Positions 32,156-37,589 of a DNA stretch of 37,589 nt are shown here, in pieces. The translations under genes and the position numbers were made by a program. The stretch is from an uncultured Faecalibacterium sp. (GTDB lineage: Bacteria; Bacillota; Clostridia; Oscillospirales; Ruminococcaceae), in the NCBI GenBank assembly GCA_934553285.1, contig CAKTFD010000006.1, positions 1 to 37,589 on the forward strand, written 5' to 3'. The notes under the pieces are model-generated. The model worked only from the letters and a program-made list of their open reading frames with translations. It searched no databases and was not told where the DNA came from. How positions within the stretch are numbered: the stretch's first letter is position 1; each line of letters opens with the position of its first letter.

Positions 32156-32830
32156 TCATACCCGGGCGGCCAGCAGCTGGTCGGCAAGGTCGGCGCAGCT
32201 TTCTGCCAGCAGTACCGGATGGAACGGTTCCAGCTCTTCCCGACTGCCATAGCCATACAGCACACCGGCGGCATCCAGCCCACAGTCGGCAGCGCCGCGC
32301 ATATCATCGTTGCGGTCGCCCACCATCAGTACCCGTTTGCCCTGCAGTGCAGGCTGGCTGAGCACATAGCGCACTACCTCGGTCTTGGTGTCGCGGCTCT
32401 CATCCATGGAGGCACCGCCGATAAAATCGAACAACGGAGCCAGGCCCTGTTCTTCCAGGATGGGGGTGACCACCTTAGTGGGTTTGGAGGTGGCAGTGCA
32501 CAGGATAAAGCCGGCCTGTTTCAGGCGCTGCAGCATCTGCTTTGCCCCCGGGAACACGGCGCACTCGTGGCTGCCCTTTACCGCGTAGCTCGTGCGGTAA
32601 AGATCGGTCGCCTTTTCGATCAGGGCGGGGTCGGTAAAGTGCTCGCCAAAACTTTTGCGCAGCGGCGGGCCGAGATACCGGCGCAGGTTTGTGCCGGACA
32701 CATCCACACCCATCGTGCGGAAAACTTCTTCCAATGTATGAATGATACCGGGAGCCGAATCGATCAGCGTTCCGTCCACATCAAAGAGAATTGCATCATA
32801 ATGCAGCAATGTTTCATTCCTCGCTTTCAT
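32156..32830 (-). CDS. HAD-family phosphatase (phosphoglycolate phosphatase-like)
   Basis: The 224-residue protein has Asp17/Asp19 in FDVDGTLIDSAPGI, motif II CTATSKPTK, and motif IV MVGDRNDDMRGA, the pattern of PGP/Gph-type HAD hydrolases. The substrate is not certain. The predicted transcription start (near 32839) leaves only about 10 nt before the ATG at 32830; an in-frame TTG at 32809 preceded by GAGGAA may be the real start. It is the first gene of a leftward run that includes the SGNH hydrolase. Confidence 0.87.
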   Translation of the reverse strand: MKARNETLLHYDAILFDVDGTLIDSAPGIIHTLEEVFRTMGVDVSGTNLRRYLGPPLRKSFGEHFTDPALIEKATDLYRTSYAVKGSHECAVFPGAKQMLQRLKQAGFILCTATSKPTKVVTPILEEQGLAPLFDFIGGASMDESRDTKTEVVRYVLSQPALQGKRVLMVGDRNDDMRGAADCGLDAAGVLYGYGSREELEPFHPVLLAESCADLADQLLAARV

Positions 32831-32845
32831 GGTGATACATCCTAT

Positions 32846-32874
32846 AGTATAGCACAGATTTGGTGCATCAGCAA
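32846..32874 (-). promoter_or_regulatory. Promoter of the HAD–SGNH run
   Basis: On the minus strand TTGCTG (32874-32869), a 17-nt spacer and TATACT (32851-32846), with TGC before the -10. Confidence 0.68.
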
Positions 32875-32917
32875 TTCCAACAAAAGATTTTTCTGTATCT
32901 TATGCAGATTTTCAGAT

Positions 32918-32948
32918 AAAAAATGCCCGCCCGGCGGCCGGGCAGGCA
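32918..32948 (-). terminator. Terminator of the yerC operon
   Basis: TGCCCGCCCGG (32924-32934) pairs with CCGGGCAGGCA (32938-32948) with one mismatch, followed on the minus strand by T6. It lies 10 nt after the last gene. Confidence 0.88.
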
Positions 32949-32958
32949 CAGATCAGGG

Positions 32959-33285
32959 TCACAGCGCAGGGGTAGTGCAGTCGCCGTTTCCCGGGACATA
33001 GAGGTTGTTGGAGATAAACTCCAGCTTATCCTTGAGCACAAGCTCCAGGTTTGCCACGGCATGCACCATGTTGGTGGCAGAATCATTCACTTCCAGCAGC
33101 TTGCACAGATCCAGCCCTTCCAGGTCCATCGCCTTCTGCATCTTGCGGCTTTCCGCACACAGGATGTGGCTGAGGGCGGTCTCCTGCAGGGCGATGCTCT
33201 CCATCAGGTCCACGACCGCCTGATCCAGGCTGACCTTGGGCATTTCCGGGCACTGGGAGCGGGCACAGGGTGTATCGGTCATCAT
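32959..33285 (-). CDS. Small helical protein resembling spore-surface/coat-associated helical domains
   Basis: 108 residues. The first 17 contain a CARSQCPEM segment; the rest is helical with DLMESIALQETALSHILCAESRKMQ and a second helix ending VLKDKLEFISNNL. The ESIALxExALSHILxAE pattern occurs in Firmicutes spore-surface and coat-associated proteins, but its function is unknown and the family call is tentative. The ATG at 33285 (or the next codon) is preferred over an upstream ATG at 33321 because AAAGGA lies between them. It follows yerC by about 60 nt. Confidence 0.68.
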   Translation of the reverse strand: MMTDTPCARSQCPEMPKVSLDQAVVDLMESIALQETALSHILCAESRKMQKAMDLEGLDLCKLLEVNDSATNMVHAVANLELVLKDKLEFISNNLYVPGNGDCTTPAL

Positions 33286-33345
33286 AGGGCAAAACCATCC
33301 TTTCCGGTTTGTGTGCCCCATCCTATGCCGGGAGATACGGCTGTG

Positions 33346-33654
33346 TCACTGCCGGGAAGCAGCGGTACGCACCTTTTCAATAGTATCGCGGTAGCCGCCG
33401 GAGCCATACTGGATGCAGCGGTTGATACGGCTGATCGTGGCGGTGCTGATCTCCACCGCCTTGACGATCTGCTCGTAAGTGGCGCCATCCAGCAGCAGTT
33501 TTGCGGCCTCCAGGCGCTGCGCCATATCCGAGATCTCTTTAACGGTACACAGGTCCTCAAAGAATGCGTAGCACTCTTCCCGGGTCTCCAGACTGAGGAT
33601 CGCGTCAAAGAGGGCATCCGTAGTCTCGTTTCTTCTGGAATTTTTCTCAGCCAT
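33346..33654 (-). CDS. yerC: YerC/YecD family TrpR-related protein
   Basis: The 102-residue protein matches the YerC/YecD family, related to Trp repressor: FFEDLCTVKEISDMAQRLEAAKLLLDG is followed by the helix-turn-helix YEQIVKAVEISTATISRINRCI, then GSGGYRDTI. It probably binds DNA; its ligand and targets are not established. Its promoter contains a CACTT-N2-AAGTG palindrome that could be its own operator. It begins with AAGGAGAAGGAAC upstream of the ATG. Confidence 0.92.
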   Translation of the reverse strand: MAEKNSRRNETTDALFDAILSLETREECYAFFEDLCTVKEISDMAQRLEAAKLLLDGATYEQIVKAVEISTATISRINRCIQYGSGGYRDTIEKVRTAASRQ

Positions 33655-33731
33655 GTTCCTTCTCCTTATTATAGCAGCAGCGGCCGGCAGCCTGTGCTGC
33701 CCTGCCGCAGAGATTTTTCCATTACGCCATT

Positions 33732-33760
33732 ACTTTAGCACTTCAAAGTGTGAAAGTCAA
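33732..33760 (-). promoter_or_regulatory. yerC promoter with palindromic operator in the spacer
   Basis: On the minus strand TTGACT (33760-33755), a 17-nt spacer and TAAAGT (33737-33732), with TGC before the -10. The palindrome CACTTCAAAGTG (33740-33751) fills the spacer, a position suited to repression. The leader is about 70 nt. Confidence 0.6.
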
Positions 33761-33894
33761 GCCCTGTATGTGAACACTTTTCAATCATCATGGTGTTTAT
33801 TTTTATTTGTTTCACACATGAAAGAAAATCACCTAAAAATTCTTCTCAGAAAATGAGCCGATTTGGCGCTTCCTCTGAACTTGTGTCCAGAATA

Positions 33895-33923
33895 TTGACA
33901 ATTCGTGAAAACCGGAATAAAGT
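33895..33923 (+). promoter_or_regulatory. cstA promoter
   Basis: A perfect TTGACA (33895-33900), a 17-nt spacer and TAAAGT (33918-33923). Transcription would start near 33930, at the head of the T-box leader. Confidence 0.75.
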
Positions 33924-33929
33924 AGAACA

Positions 33930-34268
33930 CAATCATTCAGCAAATGCAAGGAACAGGACATGATCTTCTGCAGCACCCTCTTGCAGCGAGCCGCTTCCCG
34001 GATGAAAAAGCGGCAGTCAGGAGCAGAAGACCCTCGCCTGCGAGCAGCCTGTGTGAACGGGAGTTTTTCCCCAGTAGCCAGCGCCGTCCAGCCCACGTTA
34101 CCGGGCGGCATGGCTTATCTGCCATGCGTGGGAGAGTGGCTGTCGGCAGGACAGCAAACGAAGTGGTACCGCGGAGCATTGCATCCACCCTGGCAGGCGG
34201 ATGCAGAAGCCTTCGTCTTCGGCATATGGCCGGTCGATCCGGCTATGTACCGGGGACGAAGGTTTTTT
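33930..34268 (+). ncRNA. T-box riboswitch leader of cstA
   Basis: This leader senses uncharged tRNA. The T-box core TGGTACCGCGG is at 34164-34174. The antiterminator is ACGAAG (34158-34163) with CTTCGT (34211-34216). The competing terminator is CCTTCGTC (34210-34217) with GACGAAGG (34255-34262), then T6. Upstream lie a Stem I candidate (TCTTCTGC 33964-33971 with GCAGAAGA 34023-34030; distal stem 33990-33996 with 34008-34014), a hairpin at 34092-34131 and a Stem III-like hairpin at 34139-34155. TGGT implies a tRNA discriminator A. The specifier is not settled; CTC (Leu) at 34033-34035 is one candidate, CCC (Pro) another. Confidence 0.9.
34210..34268 (+). terminator. Regulated terminator of the cstA T-box
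   Basis: An 8-bp outer stem with an inner CATA…TATG / CCGG stem-loop is followed by T6. Its 5' arm is shared with the antiterminator, so pairing of an uncharged tRNA end with TGGT would prevent it from forming. Confidence 0.9.
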
Positions 34269-34348
34269 ACGCTCTGCAGGTATGCTTGCCATGCAGCCCA
34301 CAGTTCCGGCCCTTTTGCCGAGTGAAAAAAGGAAAGAGGTTGAAATCT

Positions 34349-36076
34349 ATGAATACGCTGGTCATCGTATTGATCGCAGCGGTGTGCCTGTTTGGCGCTT
34401 ATGTGCTTTACGGCCGCTGGCTGGCCAACAAATGGGGCATCGACCCCGCTGCCAAGACCCCGGCTGTTGTCCATGAGGACGGCCGGGACTACGTACCCAC
34501 CAACGGCTGGACCGTGTTTGCACACCAGTTCAGCTCCATTGCAGGCGCAGGCCCTGTTACCGGTGCCATCCAGGCTGCAGCCTTCGGCTGGCTGCCGGTG
34601 CTGCTGTGGGTGCTGCTGGGCGGCATCTTCTTTGGTGCCGTGACCGACTTTGGCGCGCTGTATGCTTCCGTTAAGAATGACGGCAAGAGCATGGGCATGC
34701 TGATCGAAAAGTACATCGGCAAGACCGGCCGCAAGCTGTTCCTGCTGTTCTGCTGGCTGTTCTGCGGCATCGTGATCGCCGCCTTTGCGGATATGGTAGC
34801 CGGCACCTTCAACGCCTTTGGCACCGATGGTGCACTGGTGGATGCAGCCCAGACCAACGGCGCAGCCGGTATGGTTTCCATCATGTTCATGGTGTTTGCC
34901 GTGATCTTTGGCCTGCTGCAGAAAAAGTTCAACTTTACCGGCTGGAAGGAAAGCGTACTGAGCATCCTGTTCATCGTGCTGTCCTTTGTGATCGGTGCAA
35001 ATCTGCCGCTCATCCTGGGCAAGGCTGCCTGGAGCTACATCACCTTTGTGTATATCTTCTTTGCTGCAGTGCTGCCCATGTGGCTGCTCAAGCAGCCCCG
35101 TGACCACATGACCACCTTTATGTTCGTGGCCATGATCGCAGGTGCTGTGGTAGGCCTGCTGGTTGCACATCCCACCATGAATCTGCCCGTGTTTACCGGC
35201 TTTACCAACGAAAAGCTGGGCACCATGTTCCCCATCCTGTTCGTCACAGTGGCCTGCGGTGCCGTTTCCGGCTTCCACAGCCTGGTTTCTTCCGGTACTT
35301 CCTCCAAGACTGTGGAGAATGAGAAAGATATGCTGAAAGTCGGCTATGGCGCCATGATCCTGGAGAGCCTGCTGGCCGTACTGGCCCTGTGCGTGGCCGG
35401 TGCCGCTGCTGCTGCCGATGGCACCCCCGCTGCCGGTACCCCGTTCCAGATCTTCAGCCGCGGCGTTGCCGGTTTCTTTGAGATGTTCGGCGTGCCTGCT
35501 TACGCTGCCACCGTATTTATGACCATGTGCGTTTCCGCACTGGCCCTGACCAGCCTGGATGCCGTGGCCCGCATTGGCCGCATGAGCTTCCAGGAGCTGT
35601 TCAGCGTGGACGATATGGAGCACGCCGAGGGCTGGCGCAAGCTGTTCTGCAACGTGTACTTCTCCACCTTTATCACCCTGGTGTTCGGCTTTATCCTGAC
35701 CAAGATCGGCTACGCCAACATCTGGCCGCTGTTCGGCTCTGCCAACCAGCTGCTGAGCGCACTGGTGCTGGCCACCCTGTGTGTGTTCCTGAAAGTGACC
35801 GGCCGCAGCAACAAGATGCTGTTCCCCCCGCTGGTCATCATGCTGTGCGTCACCTTTACCGCACTGGTACAGCGCCTGATTGCTATGATCAAGGCCATCA
35901 GCAATGCCGCTTCTGTCACCATCCCTGCCGGTGAGACCACCTGGGGTGCCGTGTTCATCGCAAACGGCCTGCAGCTGATTCTGGCTGTGCTGCTGATCGT
36001 GCTGGGCCTGAACATCGTGTTCCACTCCTTCAAGGCCTATAAGAAGGCTGAGCACAACAGCGAAGCCAAAGTCTGA
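34349..36076 (+). CDS. cstA: CstA-family transporter (carbon starvation protein A)
   Basis: This 575-residue polytopic membrane protein (about 15-16 hydrophobic segments) has the CstA core: WTVFAHQFSSIAGAGPVTG, WVLLGGIFFGAVTDFGALY, GAVSGFHSLVSSGTSSKT and SLDAVARIGRMSFQE. Family members take up peptides or pyruvate. Control by a T-box suggests induction when an amino acid runs short, which favours peptide or amino-acid uptake here (inference). The ATG at 34349 has AGAGG about 9 nt upstream; the frame is open upstream but that sequence is the riboswitch. It is monocistronic, with a strong terminator. Confidence 0.95.
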   Translation: MNTLVIVLIAAVCLFGAYVLYGRWLANKWGIDPAAKTPAVVHEDGRDYVPTNGWTVFAHQFSSIAGAGPVTGAIQAAAFGWLPVLLWVLLGGIFFGAVTDFGALYASVKNDGKSMGMLIEKYIGKTGRKLFLLFCWLFCGIVIAAFADMVAGTFNAFGTDGALVDAAQTNGAAGMVSIMFMVFAVIFGLLQKKFNFTGWKESVLSILFIVLSFVIGANLPLILGKAAWSYITFVYIFFAAVLPMWLLKQPRDHMTTFMFVAMIAGAVVGLLVAHPTMNLPVFTGFTNEKLGTMFPILFVTVACGAVSGFHSLVSSGTSSKTVENEKDMLKVGYGAMILESLLAVLALCVAGAAAAADGTPAAGTPFQIFSRGVAGFFEMFGVPAYAATVFMTMCVSALALTSLDAVARIGRMSFQELFSVDDMEHAEGWRKLFCNVYFSTFITLVFGFILTKIGYANIWPLFGSANQLLSALVLATLCVFLKVTGRSNKMLFPPLVIMLCVTFTALVQRLIAMIKAISNAASVTIPAGETTWGAVFIANGLQLILAVLLIVLGLNIVFHSFKAYKKAEHNSEAKV

Positions 36077-36099
36077 ACCTGAGAAACCACTCCTTATAT

Positions 36100-36150
36100 A
36101 AAAGCAAGGGACTGTTGCACTGCATCGTTGCAACAGTCCCTTGCTTTTTT
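36100..36150. terminator. Bidirectional terminator after cstA
   Basis: A 20-bp near-perfect stem (36100-36119 with 36129-36148) runs into a T-tract on the plus strand and an AT-rich run on the minus strand. It is shared with the convergent hydrolase gene, whose stop is at its edge. Confidence 0.92.
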
Positions 36151-36842
36151 TACAGATTACAGGCTTCCCAGCTTTGCAGCGCGGCCAGCTGCACCGGGGT
36201 ATGGAACCAGTGTTCCCCGCCTTCTAAAATCGTGATATGCGCCCGGCTCTGCTGCCGGAACTGCTCGATAGCGGCATGACTGATAAGGGTATCTTCCCAG
36301 CCATAAAGCACCTGCGCAGGCACCTTCCAGTGCAGCGGGTGCTCCCGCACCCAGCACAGATACTGCCAGGAGAGCGTTTCGCCCATTTCAGTCGGCATCT
36401 CCCCTGCTGCGCGCAGCTGTTCCTCGGTAATATCCGCCTGCTGCATCAGGGCAAGGATCAGCGCTTCCATATCCACCACCGGCGAAACGAACAGGACTTT
36501 TTCCGCTTTCTGCGCCTGCAAAGCCTGCATCGCAAACCACGCCCCGATGCTGACACCATATACCCGGATATGCTTCCACACCGGCTGCATCCGGGCATAA
36601 ACGGCCTGCAGCTCCGGCACCACTACCCAGGGCAGCAGCTTTTCCGGGGCGTTCTGCCGTGCACCATGCTCCGGCAGATCGATAGCCAACACCTGCCAGC
36701 CTGCCGCACACGCCGTGCGGGCAAAGCGCAGTGCTTCCTCCTTGCTTCCATGTTTGCCATGGACATAAAGATAGACCTTACGGCTGTGTTTACCGTACAG
36801 AACAGCCGGAATGCCTGCGACCTCAATGCATGATCTTTCCAT
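36150..36842 (-). CDS. Alpha/beta hydrolase
   Basis: The 230-residue protein has an alpha/beta-hydrolase fold: VYLYVHGKHGS (oxyanion HG, 29-30), nucleophile elbow GVSIG (Ser98), an acid in LYGWEDT (Asp184) and a histidine in GGEHWFH (His211 or His214). A small cap is present at about 130-165. There is no signal peptide. The substrate is unknown; a carboxylesterase or acyl-hydrolase is likely. The ATG at 36842 is chosen for GGAGGGAG 7 nt upstream; the frame is open further upstream through the promoter region. Confidence 0.88.
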   Translation of the reverse strand: MERSCIEVAGIPAVLYGKHSRKVYLYVHGKHGSKEEALRFARTACAAGWQVLAIDLPEHGARQNAPEKLLPWVVVPELQAVYARMQPVWKHIRVYGVSIGAWFAMQALQAQKAEKVLFVSPVVDMEALILALMQQADITEEQLRAAGEMPTEMGETLSWQYLCWVREHPLHWKVPAQVLYGWEDTLISHAAIEQFRQQSRAHITILEGGEHWFHTPVQLAALQSWEACNL

Positions 36843-36894
36843 AACGGCTCCCTCCTGCACCGGGCGGCTGTGCGTCCTGTACCCGGTTTTCTCT

Positions 36895-36923
36895 ATGATA
36901 GCACAGACTGCCCTTAAACACAA
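36895..36923 (-). promoter_or_regulatory. Promoter of the alpha/beta hydrolase gene
   Basis: On the minus strand TTGTGT (36923-36918), a 17-nt spacer and TATCAT (36900-36895), with TGC before the -10. Confidence 0.65.
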
Positions 36924-36959
36924 ACAGGAAAAGCTCAGATATGTTTCCTGTTTCAGGGG

Positions 36960-37215
36960 AGCAGAAACGCCTGCGGGCGTTTCTGACCCCCTTCTTCACA
37001 AAAGGGGGCCGTAACCGGAAAAAGCATCTGAACCGACCATGTTCGATGTTCTGCAATCAATAGGGTAACGTATCGATTTTCCCTTTTTACTCCTCTTGTG
37101 AAAAATGCATCTGTCGCGGCCCGCAGGCCGCGACAGATGCAAACTATCAATAAACTTTCCGCTGTTTATGGCCAGAGCGCAGCGGAGGCCATTCCAGATC
37201 GTCCCGCAGGATCCA
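36960..37215. other. Hairpin-rich non-coding block
   Basis: No credible gene lies here. Three strong dyads follow each other: CAGAAACGCC with GGCGTTTCTG (about 36961-36985), CCCCCTT with AAGGGGG (about 36988-37009), and a perfect 16-bp stem (37106-37121 with 37126-37141). The last is followed by ATTTTTC on the minus strand. It may be a dispersed intergenic repeat, a remnant element or a small RNA with its terminator. Confidence 0.5.
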
Positions 37216-37226
37216 TCCCACGCATG

Positions 37227-37264
37227 AAAAAAGAGCCACCACACAACGCTGTGCGATGGCTCTT
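37227..37264 (-). terminator. Terminator of the sodium-pump decarboxylase gene
   Basis: AAGAGCCA (37231-37238) pairs with TGGCTCTT (37257-37264), with a further CACA/TGTG stem inside, and is followed on the minus strand by T6. It ends 22 nt past the stop. Confidence 0.82.
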
Positions 37265-37286
37265 GGGGTAGTTATTCAGGAAACGC

Positions 37287-37589
37287 TTAGCCGAAGATGT
37301 TGATGAGGATACCAGCAGCAACAGCGGAACCGATAACGCCGGCCACGTTGGGACCCATAGCGTGCATCAGCAGGAAGTTGGAGGGGTTCTCGCTCTGGCC
37401 AACCTTCTGGGAAACGCGGGCTGCCATAGGCACGGCAGAAACACCGGCAGAACCGATCAGGGGGTTCACCTGGCCACCAGTCAGCTTGTACATGACCTTG
37501 CCGCACAGCACACCGGCTGCGGTGCCGAAGGAGAATGCGATCAGGCCCAGCACGATGATGAACAGGGTGCGGGTGTTCAGGAAGGTGTT
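37287..37589 (-). CDS. Sodium-translocating decarboxylase beta subunit (C-terminus, partial)
   Basis: The last 100 residues of an OadB/GcdB/MmdB-type membrane subunit; the start lies beyond the right edge and the frame is open to it. The signature NPLIGSAGVSAVPMAARVSQKVGQSENPSNFLLMHAMGPNVAGVIGSAVAAG region is very conserved in the family (residue runs here: GGQVNPLIGSAGVSAVPMAA, then NFLLMHAMGPNVAGVIGSA). The complex couples decarboxylation of oxaloacetate, glutaconyl-CoA or methylmalonyl-CoA to sodium export; the substrate depends on the alpha subunit, not seen here. Confidence 0.93.
   Translation of the reverse strand, partial: NTFLNTRTLFIIVLGLIAFSFGTAAGVLCGKVMYKLTGGQVNPLIGSAGVSAVPMAARVSQKVGQSENPSNFLLMHAMGPNVAGVIGSAVAAGILINIFG

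Noticed and set aside
34030..34036. Firm assignment of the T-box specifier codon (Thr, Pro, Leu or Ser)
   Set aside because: The lower Stem I and the AGTA/GAA loop elements do not align cleanly by eye; only the discriminator implication (A) is kept.
33944..34348. N-terminal extension of CstA by 135 codons
   Set aside because: The extension is the T-box leader; the ATG at 34349 has a ribosome site and begins the conserved membrane protein.

Overview
The window looks like chromosome of a butyrate-producing gut Clostridia bacterium of the Faecalibacterium type (Oscillospiraceae; Gemmiger or Subdoligranulum are close alternatives). The reasons are a thiolase–crotonase–3-hydroxybutyryl-CoA dehydrogenase run opposite a 448-residue butyryl-CoA:acetate CoA-transferase, moderately high GC, Gram-positive gene families (YsxC, YerC, YqfC/YqfD, YlbJ, YnbB-like lyase) and a T-box leader. 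No phage, plasmid, CRISPR or intact insertion-sequence genes are visible. Assignment to a species is inference.

Layout. 1-4.24 kb: leftward operon coaD-thl-crt-hbd and the first codons of a probable bcd, divergent from the rightward but gene (4.24-5.59 kb), with a 503-bp control region between them. 5.6-9.2 kb: an AI-2E-family permease, then a leftward TetR regulator and a SPASM-type radical SAM enzyme. 9.4-12.3 kb: proC-proB-proA, a complete glutamate-to-proline operon behind a structured leader. 12.7-13.1 kb: mgsA. 13.3-16.8 kb: leftward murD, a GNAT acetyltransferase and a PLP-dependent methionine gamma-lyase-family protein. 17-18.6 kb: an orphan family 5 substrate-binding lipoprotein, then tRNA-Gly(CCC). 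18.7-21.3 kb: a sporulation-family cluster, ylbJ-like divergent from yqfC-yqfD. 21.5-26.3 kb: leftward lon-ysxC-methyltransferase-hslO, a protein quality-control and ribosome-assembly operon whose leader carries a 160-bp MITE-like palindrome. 26.6-32.9 kb: leftward run of two HAD phosphatases, a surface SGNH hydrolase with Ser-rich repeats, a small acidic protein, an ABC-F ATPase and a Gx transporter. 33-33.7 kb: yerC and a small helical protein. 33.9-36.1 kb: T-box riboswitch and CstA-family transporter. 36.1-36.8 kb: alpha/beta hydrolase. 36.9-37.2 kb: a hairpin-rich non-coding block. 37.3 kb to the end: the C-terminus of a sodium-pumping decarboxylase beta subunit.

How the genes work together. 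The left end converts two acetyl-CoA to crotonyl-CoA and, with bcd/etf beyond the edge, to butyryl-CoA; But then exchanges CoA with acetate to release butyrate. CoaD, which makes the CoA precursor, leads the same operon. The region between the operon and but holds promoters for both directions and two sites resembling the clostridial Rex (NADH-sensing) box, which would fit redox control.

The strongest non-coding finds are the T-box leader of cstA (T-box core, antiterminator and competing terminator all readable), the MITE-like element inside the presumed lon leader, and the structured divergent butyrate control region. Many promoters here share the form -35, 17-nt spacer, -10, often with TGC directly before the -10. 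All promoter and operator calls were made by eye.
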